A DNA stretch of 64,000 nucleotides from Centipeda artemidis DSM 19719. GTDB taxonomy: Bacteria; Bacillota; Negativicutes; Selenomonadales; Selenomonadaceae. Made by a program: the position numbers and the translations under genes. The notes under the pieces were generated by a model. It worked only from the letters and a program-made list of their open reading frames with translations, ran no database searches and was not told the DNA's origin. The DNA lies in assembly GCF_000426665.1 (NCBI RefSeq), contig NZ_AUFU01000013.1, forward strand, positions 1 through 64,000. Direction: 5' to 3'. This document shows positions 52,979-64,000 of this stretch, piece after piece; positions within the stretch are counted from its first letter, which is position 1, and each line of letters starts with the position of its first letter.

Positions 52979-53353
52979 ATGAAAGACGTATTACTGCCTG
53001 TTGTGCGGCGCTTTGCCCGTACGCTCCTCTTGGTGACGATTTCTGTTGCCGCGATGCTGTTTGCGGCGGGCGAGGTGCGTCTCATCGGCGGCGTGCTGGC
53101 GGGCTATGCGGCGGGCGCGGCAATCCTTTGGGGCATGTCGTATCGTGTTTGGCGCAGTGCGGGCTTTCCGCCGGCGCGCGCGCGGCGCGAGATGCTGTGG
53201 GGACTGGCATTGCGGCTCATGACGCTGTTTTTGATACTCAGCGCCGCCGCACAGATTTCGCCGGCGGTCTTTTGGGCGGCGGCGGGAGGATGTCTCCTCT
53301 TTTACGCGCTTTTTATGCTGCATCTCATTGCGGCGCAGGGCAGTCAAAAATGA
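52979..53353 (+). CDS. atpI: ATP synthase subunit I family protein
   Basis: The 124-residue protein has four membrane segments and lies at the head of the ATP synthase operon, where AtpI is expected. AtpI assists assembly of the c-ring. Sequence is poorly conserved in this family, so position, size and topology (pairs at about 12-28/34-52 and 72-90/95-115) are the main evidence. GGAGGAGGG precedes the ATG at 52979. Confidence 0.75.
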   Translation: MKDVLLPVVRRFARTLLLVTISVAAMLFAAGEVRLIGGVLAGYAAGAAILWGMSYRVWRSAGFPPARARREMLWGLALRLMTLFLILSAAAQISPAVFWAAAGGCLLFYALFMLHLIAAQGSQK

Positions 53354-53398
53354 AGCGGTCGCGGCTTTGCCGCTCACCGCAGTAAGGAGGTAGAGGTT

Positions 53399-54070
53399 AT
53401 GCATGAAATCGGTGTTCGCGAAACAGTGCAGTTCGCGGGTCTCACCTTCAACTGGGAAACGCTCGAGATGACGTGGATCACGATGGCGATCGTTCTGCTC
53501 ATTGCTTTTCTTGCAACGCGCAGTCTAAAGCTCGTCCCGAGCGGCTGGCAGAACGTCGTCGAGATGGTTGTGACGGCGCTTGCCGAGCAGAGCGACACGA
53601 TGCTCGGGAAACGCGGTCAGTTCCTGTCCCCGTTCATTGTCACGCTCTTTCTGTTCCTGCTCGTTTCGAACTGGGTAGGACTCGTTCCCACGATGGCGTC
53701 CCCGACGAACGACTTGAACACCACATTAGGTTTAGCACTTTTGGTCATCTGCATGGTTCATGTGCTGGGCGTCTATATGAAAGGCGGGCATTACATCGCC
53801 CACTTCTTTCAGCCGACCCCGGTGTTCGTGATCATCAACGCGATCGAAGAGGTCGCAAAGCCGATCACGCTGGCGTTCCGTCTTTTCGGCAACATTCTGG
53901 CGGGCGAGATTCTCATCATCGTCCTGCTCAAACTCATGCCGATCTGGATGCCGGTGCCCTCGGTTCTGTGGCTCGCGTTCAGTATCTTCATCGGCGGAGT
54001 ACAGGCGGTCATCTTTACGATGCTGTCGATGGCGTATCTTGCTAATGCGGTCAAAGAGGACGAGCACTAA
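53399..54070 (+). CDS. atpB: ATP synthase subunit a
   Basis: The 223-residue membrane subunit of Fo provides the two half-channels for the coupling ion. The essential arginine is in the helix ITLAFRLFGNILAGEIL (about residues 157-173), and the last helices (FIGGVQAVIFTMLSMAYLANA) contain the conserved Gln. It is slightly shorter than the E. coli subunit, as in many Firmicutes. It begins after AAGGAGG and is followed by atpE. Confidence 0.95.
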   Translation: MHEIGVRETVQFAGLTFNWETLEMTWITMAIVLLIAFLATRSLKLVPSGWQNVVEMVVTALAEQSDTMLGKRGQFLSPFIVTLFLFLLVSNWVGLVPTMASPTNDLNTTLGLALLVICMVHVLGVYMKGGHYIAHFFQPTPVFVIINAIEEVAKPITLAFRLFGNILAGEILIIVLLKLMPIWMPVPSVLWLAFSIFIGGVQAVIFTMLSMAYLANAVKEDEH

Positions 54071-54110
54071 TTTGCTCCTCGCATTGACTTTGATGTATTA
54101 AAAATTTTAG

Positions 54111-54389
<279 letters not shown>

Positions 54390-54424
54390 GTCCCGGGAGG
54401 ATATGTGCAAAGGAGGCAGCGTAA

Positions 54425-54928
54425 TTGATAGAGCTTAATTCGACTTTTTTTGCTCAGATACTGAACTTCCTCATCCTCGTTATTCTCCTGCGTGCGGTGG
54501 CGTATAAACCTGTGCTCAAGATTCTCAAAGAGCGCGAGGACAGGATCGCCGCGAGCATCGACAAGGCTGACGCCGACGCCGCCGAGGCGGCAAAGACGCT
54601 CGAAGCCTACAAGGCGGAGCTTGCAGGGGCGCGTACAAAGGCGCAGGAGATCATGGATCTCGCCGAGAAGCGTGCCAGCGAAGAGCATGAGGCGAGCATT
54701 CAGGCGACCAAACGCGAGATCGAGCAGATGAAGAAGGCGGCGGAGCAGCAGATGGAGCGCGAACGCGCCCACGCCGTCGAGCAGTTAAAGGGCGAGGTTG
54801 TCACACTGGCGCTCGCGGCCGCGGGCAAGATCGTGCAGAAGAATCTGGAGAAATCGGACAACGACGCCATCATCGGCGAGTTTATCGCGAAACTCGACGC
54901 GCATAAGATTGGTGATGCGACATGCTGA
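54425..54928 (+). CDS. atpF: ATP synthase subunit b
   Basis: The 167-residue subunit has one N-terminal membrane helix (about 8-27, FFAQILNFLILVILLRAVAY) and a long charged coiled coil forming the peripheral stalk. The start codon is TTG behind AAAGGAGG. It overlaps atpH by seven bases. Confidence 0.93.
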   Translation: MIELNSTFFAQILNFLILVILLRAVAYKPVLKILKEREDRIAASIDKADADAAEAAKTLEAYKAELAGARTKAQEIMDLAEKRASEEHEASIQATKREIEQMKKAAEQQMERERAHAVEQLKGEVVTLALAAAGKIVQKNLEKSDNDAIIGEFIAKLDAHKIGDATC

Positions 54929-55461
54929 ACATGGAGCTTGCACGCAAATATGCCCGCGCGATCTTTGAACTGGCGTGCGAGGAAGACAAGCTGAAGGAGT
55001 TCGGCGAGGATATTTCGAAGGTACAGCGTCTTTATACCGAATGTCCGGAGCTGAAATCCTACCTCAGCAATCCGAACTTCCAGCCGGAGGATAAGAAATC
55101 CCTCCTGAAGGAGGTCTTCGAGGGCGGCGTTCACGAGCACGTTCTGAACTTCCTGCTGCTGCTCGTGGACAAGAGGCGTATGCATGTGTTCGAAGCCATC
55201 AGCGCCATCTTTAACGAACTCTCGAACGAGAAACTCGGCATCGCCGTGGCGGACGTCACGACGGCAGGCGAACCGGACGAGGCGCAGATCGAAGAGCTGC
55301 GCAAAAAGCTCGAGAGCGTCACGGGCAAACAGGTATCCCTGCGCCGGCACCGCGACCCCTCGCTCATCGGCGGTGTGGTGGTGCGCATCGGCGACCGCCG
55401 CATCGACGGCAGCATCAAAGGACGTCTCGAGGCAATGACGGCAGAGTTAATGGCGAACTAG
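54922..55461 (+). CDS. atpH: ATP synthase subunit delta
   Basis: The 179-residue delta subunit fixes the peripheral stalk to the top of F1. The helical N-terminal domain begins LARKYARAIFELA, and the C-terminal conserved segment is HRDPSLIGGVVVRIGDRRIDGSIKGRLEAM. The start at 54922 overlaps atpF; an ATG three codons later is an alternative. Confidence 0.93.
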   Translation: MLNMELARKYARAIFELACEEDKLKEFGEDISKVQRLYTECPELKSYLSNPNFQPEDKKSLLKEVFEGGVHEHVLNFLLLLVDKRRMHVFEAISAIFNELSNEKLGIAVADVTTAGEPDEAQIEELRKKLESVTGKQVSLRRHRDPSLIGGVVVRIGDRRIDGSIKGRLEAMTAELMAN

Positions 55462-55478
55462 CGGGGTGACAGCGAAAT

Positions 55479-56996
<1,518 letters not shown>

Positions 56997-57014
56997 GGAG
57001 AGAGGTGACACGAA

Positions 57015-57863
57015 ATGGCCAATTTACAAGACATTCGTCGTCGCATTCGAAGCGTCAAGAGCATCCAGCAGATCACGAACGCCATGGACATGGTCGCGAC
57101 CTCGCGTCTGCGCCGTGCCAAGGAGGCGGCCAATGCGAACCGTCCGTACGCGGAAAAGACCGCGGCGGTCATTCGGAGCGTCGCGGCTGCGGCGGACGAC
57201 GTATCGCATCCCCTGCTCGAGCGGCATGAGAGCGGCAAGCGTCTCATCCTCGTCATGGCGGCGGACAAAGGTCTCGCGGGCGCCTATTCGAGCAACGCGC
57301 TGAAGGCGGCCATGGCGCTGGTCGAGGACAAGGCGAACACGCAGATTGTCACCGTCGGGCGCAAGGCGCGCGATTTCTTCAAAAATCGCTCCTTTGACAT
57401 CGTGAGCGAGCACATCGGCATCAGCGAAAAGCCGCGCGCACAGCACGCACAAAAGATCGCGGACGAACTGATCACAGCCTTTTCGGAGGGCGGCATCAAG
57501 GAAGTCTACATGATCTACACGCGTTTTGTCTCGGCGATCACCTGCGTGCCGGAGGCTGTGAAACTCCTCCCGTTCGAAGCGCCGGAGGACGACGGACAGC
57601 CGCGTGCACAGTACATCTATGAGCCGGATGCGGAGACCGTACTGGGGCATCTCCTGCCGCAGTACCTCTTCACGACCATCTATGCGGCGCTCCTCCAGTC
57701 GGCAGCCAGCGAACTCTCCTCGCGCATGAACGCGATGAGCAACGCAACGGACAACGCCGGCGAACTCATCGGGAAGCTCGATCTGTACTACAACAAAGTG
57801 CGACAGGCGGGCATCACGAACGAGATCAACGAAATCGTCGGCGGCGCCGAGGCACTCAAGTGA
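57015..57863 (+). CDS. atpG: ATP synthase subunit gamma
   Basis: The 282-residue central-stalk subunit shows the conserved N-terminal IRRRIRSVKSIQQITNAMDMVATSRLRRAKEAA and the C-terminal LSSRMNAMSNATDNAGELIGKLDLYYNKVRQAGITNEINEIVGGAEAL. It couples ring rotation to the alpha/beta sites. AAGGAGAGAGGTG lies upstream. Confidence 0.96.
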   Translation: MANLQDIRRRIRSVKSIQQITNAMDMVATSRLRRAKEAANANRPYAEKTAAVIRSVAAAADDVSHPLLERHESGKRLILVMAADKGLAGAYSSNALKAAMALVEDKANTQIVTVGRKARDFFKNRSFDIVSEHIGISEKPRAQHAQKIADELITAFSEGGIKEVYMIYTRFVSAITCVPEAVKLLPFEAPEDDGQPRAQYIYEPDAETVLGHLLPQYLFTTIYAALLQSAASELSSRMNAMSNATDNAGELIGKLDLYYNKVRQAGITNEINEIVGGAEALK

Positions 57864-57899
57864 CGCCCATGTACGCAGCATTTTGCGGCATGGAGGTAA

Positions 57900-59324
<1,425 letters not shown>

Positions 59325-59327
59325 TCG

Positions 59328-59765
59328 ATGGCGACCATCCAGCTGGAGATTGTCTCTCCCGACCGCGTGGTCTACGCCGCCGATATCGACATGCTCATCG
59401 CCCGCTCCACGGGCGGCGAGATCGGCATCCTGCCGAAGCACATCCCCCTCGTGACGGGACTTCAGCCGCATGCCATGAAGATCCATGTCGACGGCGGTAC
59501 CGAGCAGCTCTTTGCAGTTGCGGGCGGCTTCATGGAAGTCACCCCGGAGAAGATCACCGTCCTCGCCACGGCTGCCGAAGAGCCGGACGAGATCGACATC
59601 AACCGTGCCCAGCGCGCTTATGACCGCGCACAGGCACGTCTCAAACGTCTGCGTGAAGGCGGCGTGGAGGACGGCGGTGCGGCTATTGACGAGCATCGCG
59701 CCGCGCTTGCCCTCAAGCGCGCCGTCGCACGCCTGCAGGCAACGCATACAGCCGTAAAGGCGTAA
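59328..59765 (+). CDS. atpC: ATP synthase subunit epsilon
   Basis: The 145-residue epsilon subunit has the beta-sandwich start IQLEIVSPDRVVYAADIDMLIARSTGGEIGILPKHIPLVTGL and two C-terminal helices (from about residue 90) that can inhibit rotation. It is the last gene of the operon, three bases after atpD, and is followed by a terminator. Confidence 0.95.
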   Translation: MATIQLEIVSPDRVVYAADIDMLIARSTGGEIGILPKHIPLVTGLQPHAMKIHVDGGTEQLFAVAGGFMEVTPEKITVLATAAEEPDEIDINRAQRAYDRAQARLKRLREGGVEDGGAAIDEHRAALALKRAVARLQATHTAVKA

Positions 59766-59771
59766 AAGAAG

Positions 59772-59811
59772 AAAACACCCTCGCTGCACAGATGCGGCGG
59801 GGGTGTTTTTG
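59772..59811 (+). terminator. Terminator of the atp operon
   Basis: AAAACACCC and GGGTGTTTTT close an imperfect stem with CGCTGC/GCGGCG inside, followed by TTTTTG. Confidence 0.85.
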
Positions 59812-59843
59812 TGCTTTACCGAATTGTTATACAATTAGGATAT

Positions 59844-59872
59844 TTGCCTTATTGTGCAGTGCTTTGTATTAT
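59844..59872 (+). promoter_or_regulatory. Promoter of the two-partner secretion locus
   Basis: TTGCCT at 59844-59849 and TATTAT at 59867-59872 with a 17-base spacer. A and T rich repeats containing TTATACAAT flank it on both sides (about 59827 and 59873). Confidence 0.6.
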
Positions 59873-59894
59873 TATACAATAGAAATGATGATAG

Positions 59895-61598
59895 AGGAAA
59901 CTGAGAGGTGCATGTACGAATCGTCAGATCTGTTGCGCTGTATTTTGTGCACTCGCGCTGTCCGGAACAGCAAGTCACGTTTATGCCGCACCGGGGGACG
60001 GCAGCCGGCAGGAACAGTTGGACGAGGCACGTCGACAGGAGGACGAACGGGAAGCCCGACGCCGGGAACCTTCCATACATCTGACCCCGGGAGACGTACA
60101 GGCACAGCCGGCAGAGACAGCACCGAACGGGCAGACCTTTCTCATCAACGAAATCACATTGCGAAATGCCGCCGATCGATGGAACTTCCTCACGCGCATC
60201 ACAAAACAATACGAAGGCAGAGAGCTGGATCTGAGCGCTGTCAACACGCTGCTGCGCGAACTCAATCAAAAGCTGCTGGCGCGCGGCTATGTCACCACGC
60301 GCGTTACACTGCCGGAGCAGAACCTCAGGGGCGGATATCTCGTCCTCGACCTCCGGATCGGATACATGGGCGAGATGAAGTATGCCGAGGGCAGCCCGCA
60401 CATCCCGTGGAGGAATTCCTTTCCCATACGTAAGGGAGACGTTTTGAACCTGCGCGCCCTCGAGCAGGGCGTCGAGCAGATGCACAAAGTATCGTCGCAG
60501 CGCGTCGACATCCGCCTCATTCCCTCCAACCGGGAGGGATACAGCGATGTGGAACTCACCGTGCAGCGCGGGAGAAACGTCTTCGGCATCCTTTCCGTCG
60601 ACAACTCGGGACTTGACGCCACAGGGAAATTGCAGGCAGGCTTTACACTCGGCATCGACAGCCCCACGGGCGCGAGCGATCTCCTGCGTCTTGGCTTTGA
60701 CCTGGACGGCGCCCATGACGGCTATCGGAGGGGCACGCGCGGCAAGAACTTCTACTATGCCGTTCCGCTCGGTTACGATACCCTCTCTCTTTCGCATTAT
60801 CGGAGCGATTACCGGCAGACTGTGCACGTGCGGCCGTATCCGTTCGTCAGCGGCGGTGCATCGCGTACGACCAGGCTGACATGGAACCGGGTTCTATCCC
60901 GGACGCAGACCGGAAAAACGGCATTTGAAGTGAGCATCCGAAAGAGAGATTCGGAACAAAGCATCAACGGCGTGCGCATTCCCATCCAGGACAAAAAGAT
61001 GACCTCCCTGGAGTTCGGCATCTCTCAAAAGCAGAATATCGGCAGCGCACAGCTCTTTGGGCGGCTGTCGCACCGCATGGGCGTCGATTGGTTCGGCGCC
61101 CAGAGAGAAAACCCGCATCCCGACGCCCCGAAGTCAAGATATCGGATGTGGCTGCTCGATCTCGACTACCAAAAACCCATCCCGATGGGAAAACGCCGGG
61201 GCACTTTTACATCCTCCTTTCACGGACAGTGGACTGCCGAAGGAAAACGGCTCTACGGCGCAGACATGGTGAGCATCGGCGGACGCTATACCGTGCGGGG
61301 ATTTGACGGAGAATATACGCTTACGGGAGAGAGCGGCTGGTACTGGCAGAATGAAATCGCCGCATACTTCCAGGAACTCGACGCGAGCCTTTACATCGGT
61401 CTTGACCTCGGCATGATCTACGGACCAAGCGTAGAGACACAGTTCGGCCACAGCCTCATGGGCGCGGTGCTCGGCGTGCGCGGTGCCGTCGCGAAGGACT
61501 TCACCTATGACCTCTTCATTGCCGCACCGATCCGGCGCCCCCCGGGATTTCCCGCCGATCGCATGACCACGGGATTCCGCGCCGCGTTGAAATTTTAG
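59895..61598 (+). CDS. TpsB-type outer-membrane transporter (ShlB/FhaC/CdiB family), start unresolved
   Basis: The protein secretes the TpsA partner encoded next. After a signal-like stretch (CAVFCALALSGTASHVYAAP, 59934-59993) come an N-terminal helix rich in R/E, a POTRA pair (about 60130-60560, with INEITL and LLRELNQKLLARGYVTTRV) and a 16-strand barrel with the conserved YTVRGFDGE (VRG[F/Y] motif, near 61295) and a C-terminal aromatic residue. The frame is open from 59895, but the signal peptide has no in-frame ATG, GTG or TTG. The ATG at 59912 with GAGAGGTG upstream is one base out of phase, and the first in-frame TTG (60018) would delete the signal. Either a rare start or a frameshift is involved. 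Confidence 0.8.
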   Translation, partial: RKLRGACTNRQICCAVFCALALSGTASHVYAAPGDGSRQEQLDEARRQEDEREARRREPSIHLTPGDVQAQPAETAPNGQTFLINEITLRNAADRWNFLTRITKQYEGRELDLSAVNTLLRELNQKLLARGYVTTRVTLPEQNLRGGYLVLDLRIGYMGEMKYAEGSPHIPWRNSFPIRKGDVLNLRALEQGVEQMHKVSSQRVDIRLIPSNREGYSDVELTVQRGRNVFGILSVDNSGLDATGKLQAGFTLGIDSPTGASDLLRLGFDLDGAHDGYRRGTRGKNFYYAVPLGYDTLSLSHYRSDYRQTVHVRPYPFVSGGASRTTRLTWNRVLSRTQTGKTAFEVSIRKRDSEQSINGVRIPIQDKKMTSLEFGISQKQNIGSAQLFGRLSHRMGVDWFGAQRENPHPDAPKSRYRMWLLDLDYQKPIPMGKRRGTFTSSFHGQWTAEGKRLYGADMVSIGGRYTVRGFDGEYTLTGESGWYWQNEIAAYFQELDASLYIGLDLGMIYGPSVETQFGHSLMGAVLGVRGAVAKDFTYDLFIAAPIRRPPGFPADRMTTGFRAALKF

Positions 61599-61667
61599 AC
61601 GCCCGGGATTTTTAAGATATTGATATAAGACGTATACACACATCAGGACAAAAGAGAGGACGCCCCC

Positions 61668-64000
61668 ATGATCCGCAAAAAGATACTCGCAAAGCGCATC
61701 GCAGCCTATCTAACGCTCGGGATGTTCACATTTCAGCAGATCAGCTTCGCGGCGGCCGTCCCCGACGAGGCAGCCCCCGAAGAGCGGCGTCCCATCGTCA
61801 CGTCAGCAGATAACGGCATCCCCGTCGTCAACATCGCAGCAAGGAACGGCGCGGGCGTCTCCATCAACGAGTACAGCGAACTCAGCATCGATCCCGCAGG
61901 ACTCATCCTCAACAACGGCTATACCATTTCCAGAACCGAACTTGCGGGCTGGATTGACCGCAACCCGAACCTCGCCTATGGTCCCGCGCAGATCATCGTG
62001 AACCAGGTAACGGGCGCAGGCATCACCAACATGAACGGCTTCCTCGAAGTCGCGGGCGGCAGAGCCGACGTCGTCATTGCCAACGAAAACGGCATCCGTG
62101 TCAACGGCGGCGGCTTTATCAACACGGATCGGGCGGTGCTCACCACAGGGCGTCCAGAGTTTGGAAGAGACGGTTCCCTTGACCGCATTCGCGTCACCGA
62201 GGGAGCCGTTTCCTTTGAGGGGAAAGGAATCGACGCCCGCGGCGCAAACAGCCTCGAAGTCCTCACCCGTGCCGAGCGAATCAACGCCGACATCTTCGCC
62301 AATCACACAACGCACATCGGCGGCGCGAACGACATCTCCTATGGCAGTCTTACCGCAGCGCCGATCGAAGGCACCGGCGAAACGCCGACCGTTACTCTCG
62401 ACGCTGCAGCCGTCGGCGGCATGTACGCAAACAAGATCCGTCTCGTCGGCACGGAGAAAGGCCTCGGCGTCAACATGGGCGGCAAACTCGTCGCCTCCGA
62501 AGCCGCTGCCATCGACGCCGACGGCACACTGCATGTCACGGGGCTCATCAACAGCGGCGGGAGCACAGCGGTAACCGCCGAGAAGATACAGCTCGACGAA
62601 GGCGGCCGCATCTACGGAAATGACATCTCCATCAAAGCAGATACACTTGTCAATCAGAGAAACGAAGCGCCGGAGCAAAACCTCCAAAAAGAAGTTCGTC
62701 TCCTCAAAGAGAAATCCGAAGCCCTCGACGCCGTCGTTCGGCAGGACGTCACGCAGCTGCGCGGCGTAAGAGCGCAGCGCAGGTATCAACTGGATATCAA
62801 AGAAGCGACCGCAGCCTATGAACAGCAGCGAGAACGCACAGAAGCCGCACGCACAGCACTCGCAAACCATGAAGCGAGCGCCGTTGCCGCGCGCAGGAAC
62901 CTCAGCGTAGAAGCGGGAACGATCAAAAACAGCGCCGACAGCATTCTCTACAACGGCAGCGACATGACACTCAATGCCAAAGATGCCGTCGTGAACAGCG
63001 GCGGGCGCATCGAGAGCGGCGGCAATATGCGCATCACCGCGCCGACCGTTCGGAACGAGAACAGCGCGTTTTCCGTCCAGCGCGTTGTCAGTCCCCTGCG
63101 GAGCAACCCCGTGCGCATCCGTATCGACGAGCCCGGCAACCGCGAGGAGGGACAGACCTTTGACGCCGGCGAATTTGATAAAATAGATAACGGATACGGT
63201 GCATACCACCGGGGCAATCCCGACAAATTCCAGCTGTGTACCTTTATCCACACCCAGACCCAGACCTCCGAGAACGCACTTCGCATGACGAATGCCGGTG
63301 TCATCGAGAGCGGCGGCAATCTTACCGTTGCCGGCAGCCTCGTAAATGACAACAGCCAAGTCGTCGCCGGGAAACATCTCAGCATCACGGGGGCGACAGA
63401 CAATATTGCGGCGCAGACCGACCGGAGAACCGTCACATTCGGCTATACACGGGCGAGTTATACCGATCGGAGAAACCGTATTCATAAAGGCCATGTACGC
63501 AAATACCGCAGGGCCGTCTTCATGACCCCGCAGGCAGAAGACGCACAGCCGCGCTCCCTCGGCATCGCAGCATTGGGGGATAAAGAAGACGTCACCCTCG
63601 CAACCCGCAGGAACGTGAACGGCTTTCTCGATCCCTTCTCCATCGATAAGACCGCGCAGGAACACCTGCGCCTCGGCGACGGTATCACCACGCTCAAGGA
63701 TCCGGGCGCGCTTTTCAAGCTCCATCCCGAACCCGGAGCGAAGTATCTCATCGAGACCGATCCCGCCTTTACGGATAAGAAGAGGTTCCTCTCCTCGGAC
63801 TACATGCTCGAACAGCTCAAATGGGATCCCGACAAGATACAGAAACGCCTCGGCGACGGATTCTACGAGCGGCGGCTGATCATTGATCAGATATTGCAGC
63901 GTACAGGCACAATCCCGGGCGGGGATGAAGATGCCGACGCCGCGATCAAGGCACTCATGGACGCGGGCATCGCAGCCGCCAAAGATTTGCAGCTTGCGCC
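61668..64000 (+). CDS. TpsA exoprotein, filamentous haemagglutinin/CdiA-like (5' part only)
   Basis: The frame is open for 777 residues to the window end. It has a signal peptide (about 1-30, ending FAAA) and the TPS secretion domain (about 45-290) with NPNLAYGPAQIIVNQV, IANENGIRVNGGGFINTDRAVLTTG and the haemagglutination-activity beta-helix. Unusually for the passenger start, a charged coiled coil occupies about 341-405. Further beta-helix repeats (SGGNL, NDNSQVVAG) lead to PGAKYLIETDPAFTDKKRFLSSDYML near 690-715 and LKWDPDKIQKRLGDGFYERRLI, segments shared with CdiA/FhaB proteins. The C-terminal effector and any immunity gene lie outside the window. GAGAGGA precedes the ATG. Confidence 0.88.
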   Translation, partial: MIRKKILAKRIAAYLTLGMFTFQQISFAAAVPDEAAPEERRPIVTSADNGIPVVNIAARNGAGVSINEYSELSIDPAGLILNNGYTISRTELAGWIDRNPNLAYGPAQIIVNQVTGAGITNMNGFLEVAGGRADVVIANENGIRVNGGGFINTDRAVLTTGRPEFGRDGSLDRIRVTEGAVSFEGKGIDARGANSLEVLTRAERINADIFANHTTHIGGANDISYGSLTAAPIEGTGETPTVTLDAAAVGGMYANKIRLVGTEKGLGVNMGGKLVASEAAAIDADGTLHVTGLINSGGSTAVTAEKIQLDEGGRIYGNDISIKADTLVNQRNEAPEQNLQKEVRLLKEKSEALDAVVRQDVTQLRGVRAQRRYQLDIKEATAAYEQQRERTEAARTALANHEASAVAARRNLSVEAGTIKNSADSILYNGSDMTLNAKDAVVNSGGRIESGGNMRITAPTVRNENSAFSVQRVVSPLRSNPVRIRIDEPGNREEGQTFDAGEFDKIDNGYGAYHRGNPDKFQLCTFIHTQTQTSENALRMTNAGVIESGGNLTVAGSLVNDNSQVVAGKHLSITGATDNIAAQTDRRTVTFGYTRASYTDRRNRIHKGHVRKYRRAVFMTPQAEDAQPRSLGIAALGDKEDVTLATRRNVNGFLDPFSIDKTAQEHLRLGDGITTLKDPGALFKLHPEPGAKYLIETDPAFTDKKRFLSSDYMLEQLKWDPDKIQKRLGDGFYERRLIIDQILQRTGTIPGGDEDADAAIKALMDAGIAAAKDLQLA

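Noticed and set aside
59792-60433. 213-residue plus-strand open frame at the start of the secretion locus
   Set aside because: It overlaps the POTRA-coding frame and has low-complexity, Arg/Gly/Thr-rich composition. Only its first ATG (59912) is of interest, as a possible out-of-phase start for TpsB.
61803-63725. 640-residue minus-strand open frame over the TpsA gene
   Set aside because: The plus strand carries a signal peptide and a TPS domain; the opposite frame has no recognisable protein.

Overview
The window looks like the chromosome of a diderm Firmicute of the Selenomonas/Centipeda type (Negativicutes), probably oral or host associated. This is inferred from three things together: outer-membrane functions (TonB-dependent receptors, a type V autotransporter, two-partner secretion, a lipid A-type phosphoethanolamine transferase), Firmicute features (strong GGAGG ribosome binding sites, a TxpA-type type I toxin, frequent TTG starts), and a GC-rich codon bias. 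No rRNA, true tRNA, insertion sequence or CRISPR array was found.

Layout. 1-6.5 kb: an Rpn/PD-(D/E)XK nuclease with a 12-nt tandem repeat, a SAM methyltransferase, an OPT-family transporter and a flotillin flanked by two copies of a ~99-bp dispersed repeat. 6.8-12.9 kb: a 2,023-residue autotransporter adhesin. 13-19.2 kb: a stand-alone AICAR transformylase, MqnA, a 3D-domain cell-wall protein, a phosphoethanolamine transferase and a Ppx/GppA phosphatase. 19.2-19.5 kb: a compact type I toxin-antitoxin locus. 19.6-24.3 kb: an SHMT-like protein lacking the PLP lysine, an SLC13 transporter and a DUF4153 membrane protein. 24.4-33 kb: a cobalamin-riboswitch operon (TonB receptor, binding protein, permease, ATPase, second binding protein, second receptor). 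33-35.2 kb: a RelB/PIN toxin-antitoxin pair and a second SHMT-like protein without the lysine. 35.5-45.2 kb: a near-identical second cobalamin riboswitch, two more TonB receptors and an Opp/Nik-type ABC transporter.

45.2-47.3 kb is the most unusual region. Two structured RNA genes share a closing helix. The second carries a tRNA-like T arm typical of bacterial Y RNAs (YrlA). They sit directly upstream of a Ro60-like (TROVE/DUF2828 plus vWA) protein. The first RNA has its own promoter and terminator; the second lies in the mRNA leader, 33 nt before the start codon of the Ro-like gene.

47.5-52.6 kb: a YcxB-like membrane protein, two tandem DXS-like paralogues with separate terminators, a frameshifted AbrB-type antitoxin and a small hypothetical gene. 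52.7-59.8 kb: the complete F1Fo ATP synthase operon (atpIBEFHAGDC), preceded by a leader with two intrinsic terminators. 59.8-64 kb: a two-partner secretion locus, a TpsB transporter whose signal peptide has no in-frame ATG/GTG/TTG start, and a TpsA/CdiA-like exoprotein that runs off the end of the window.
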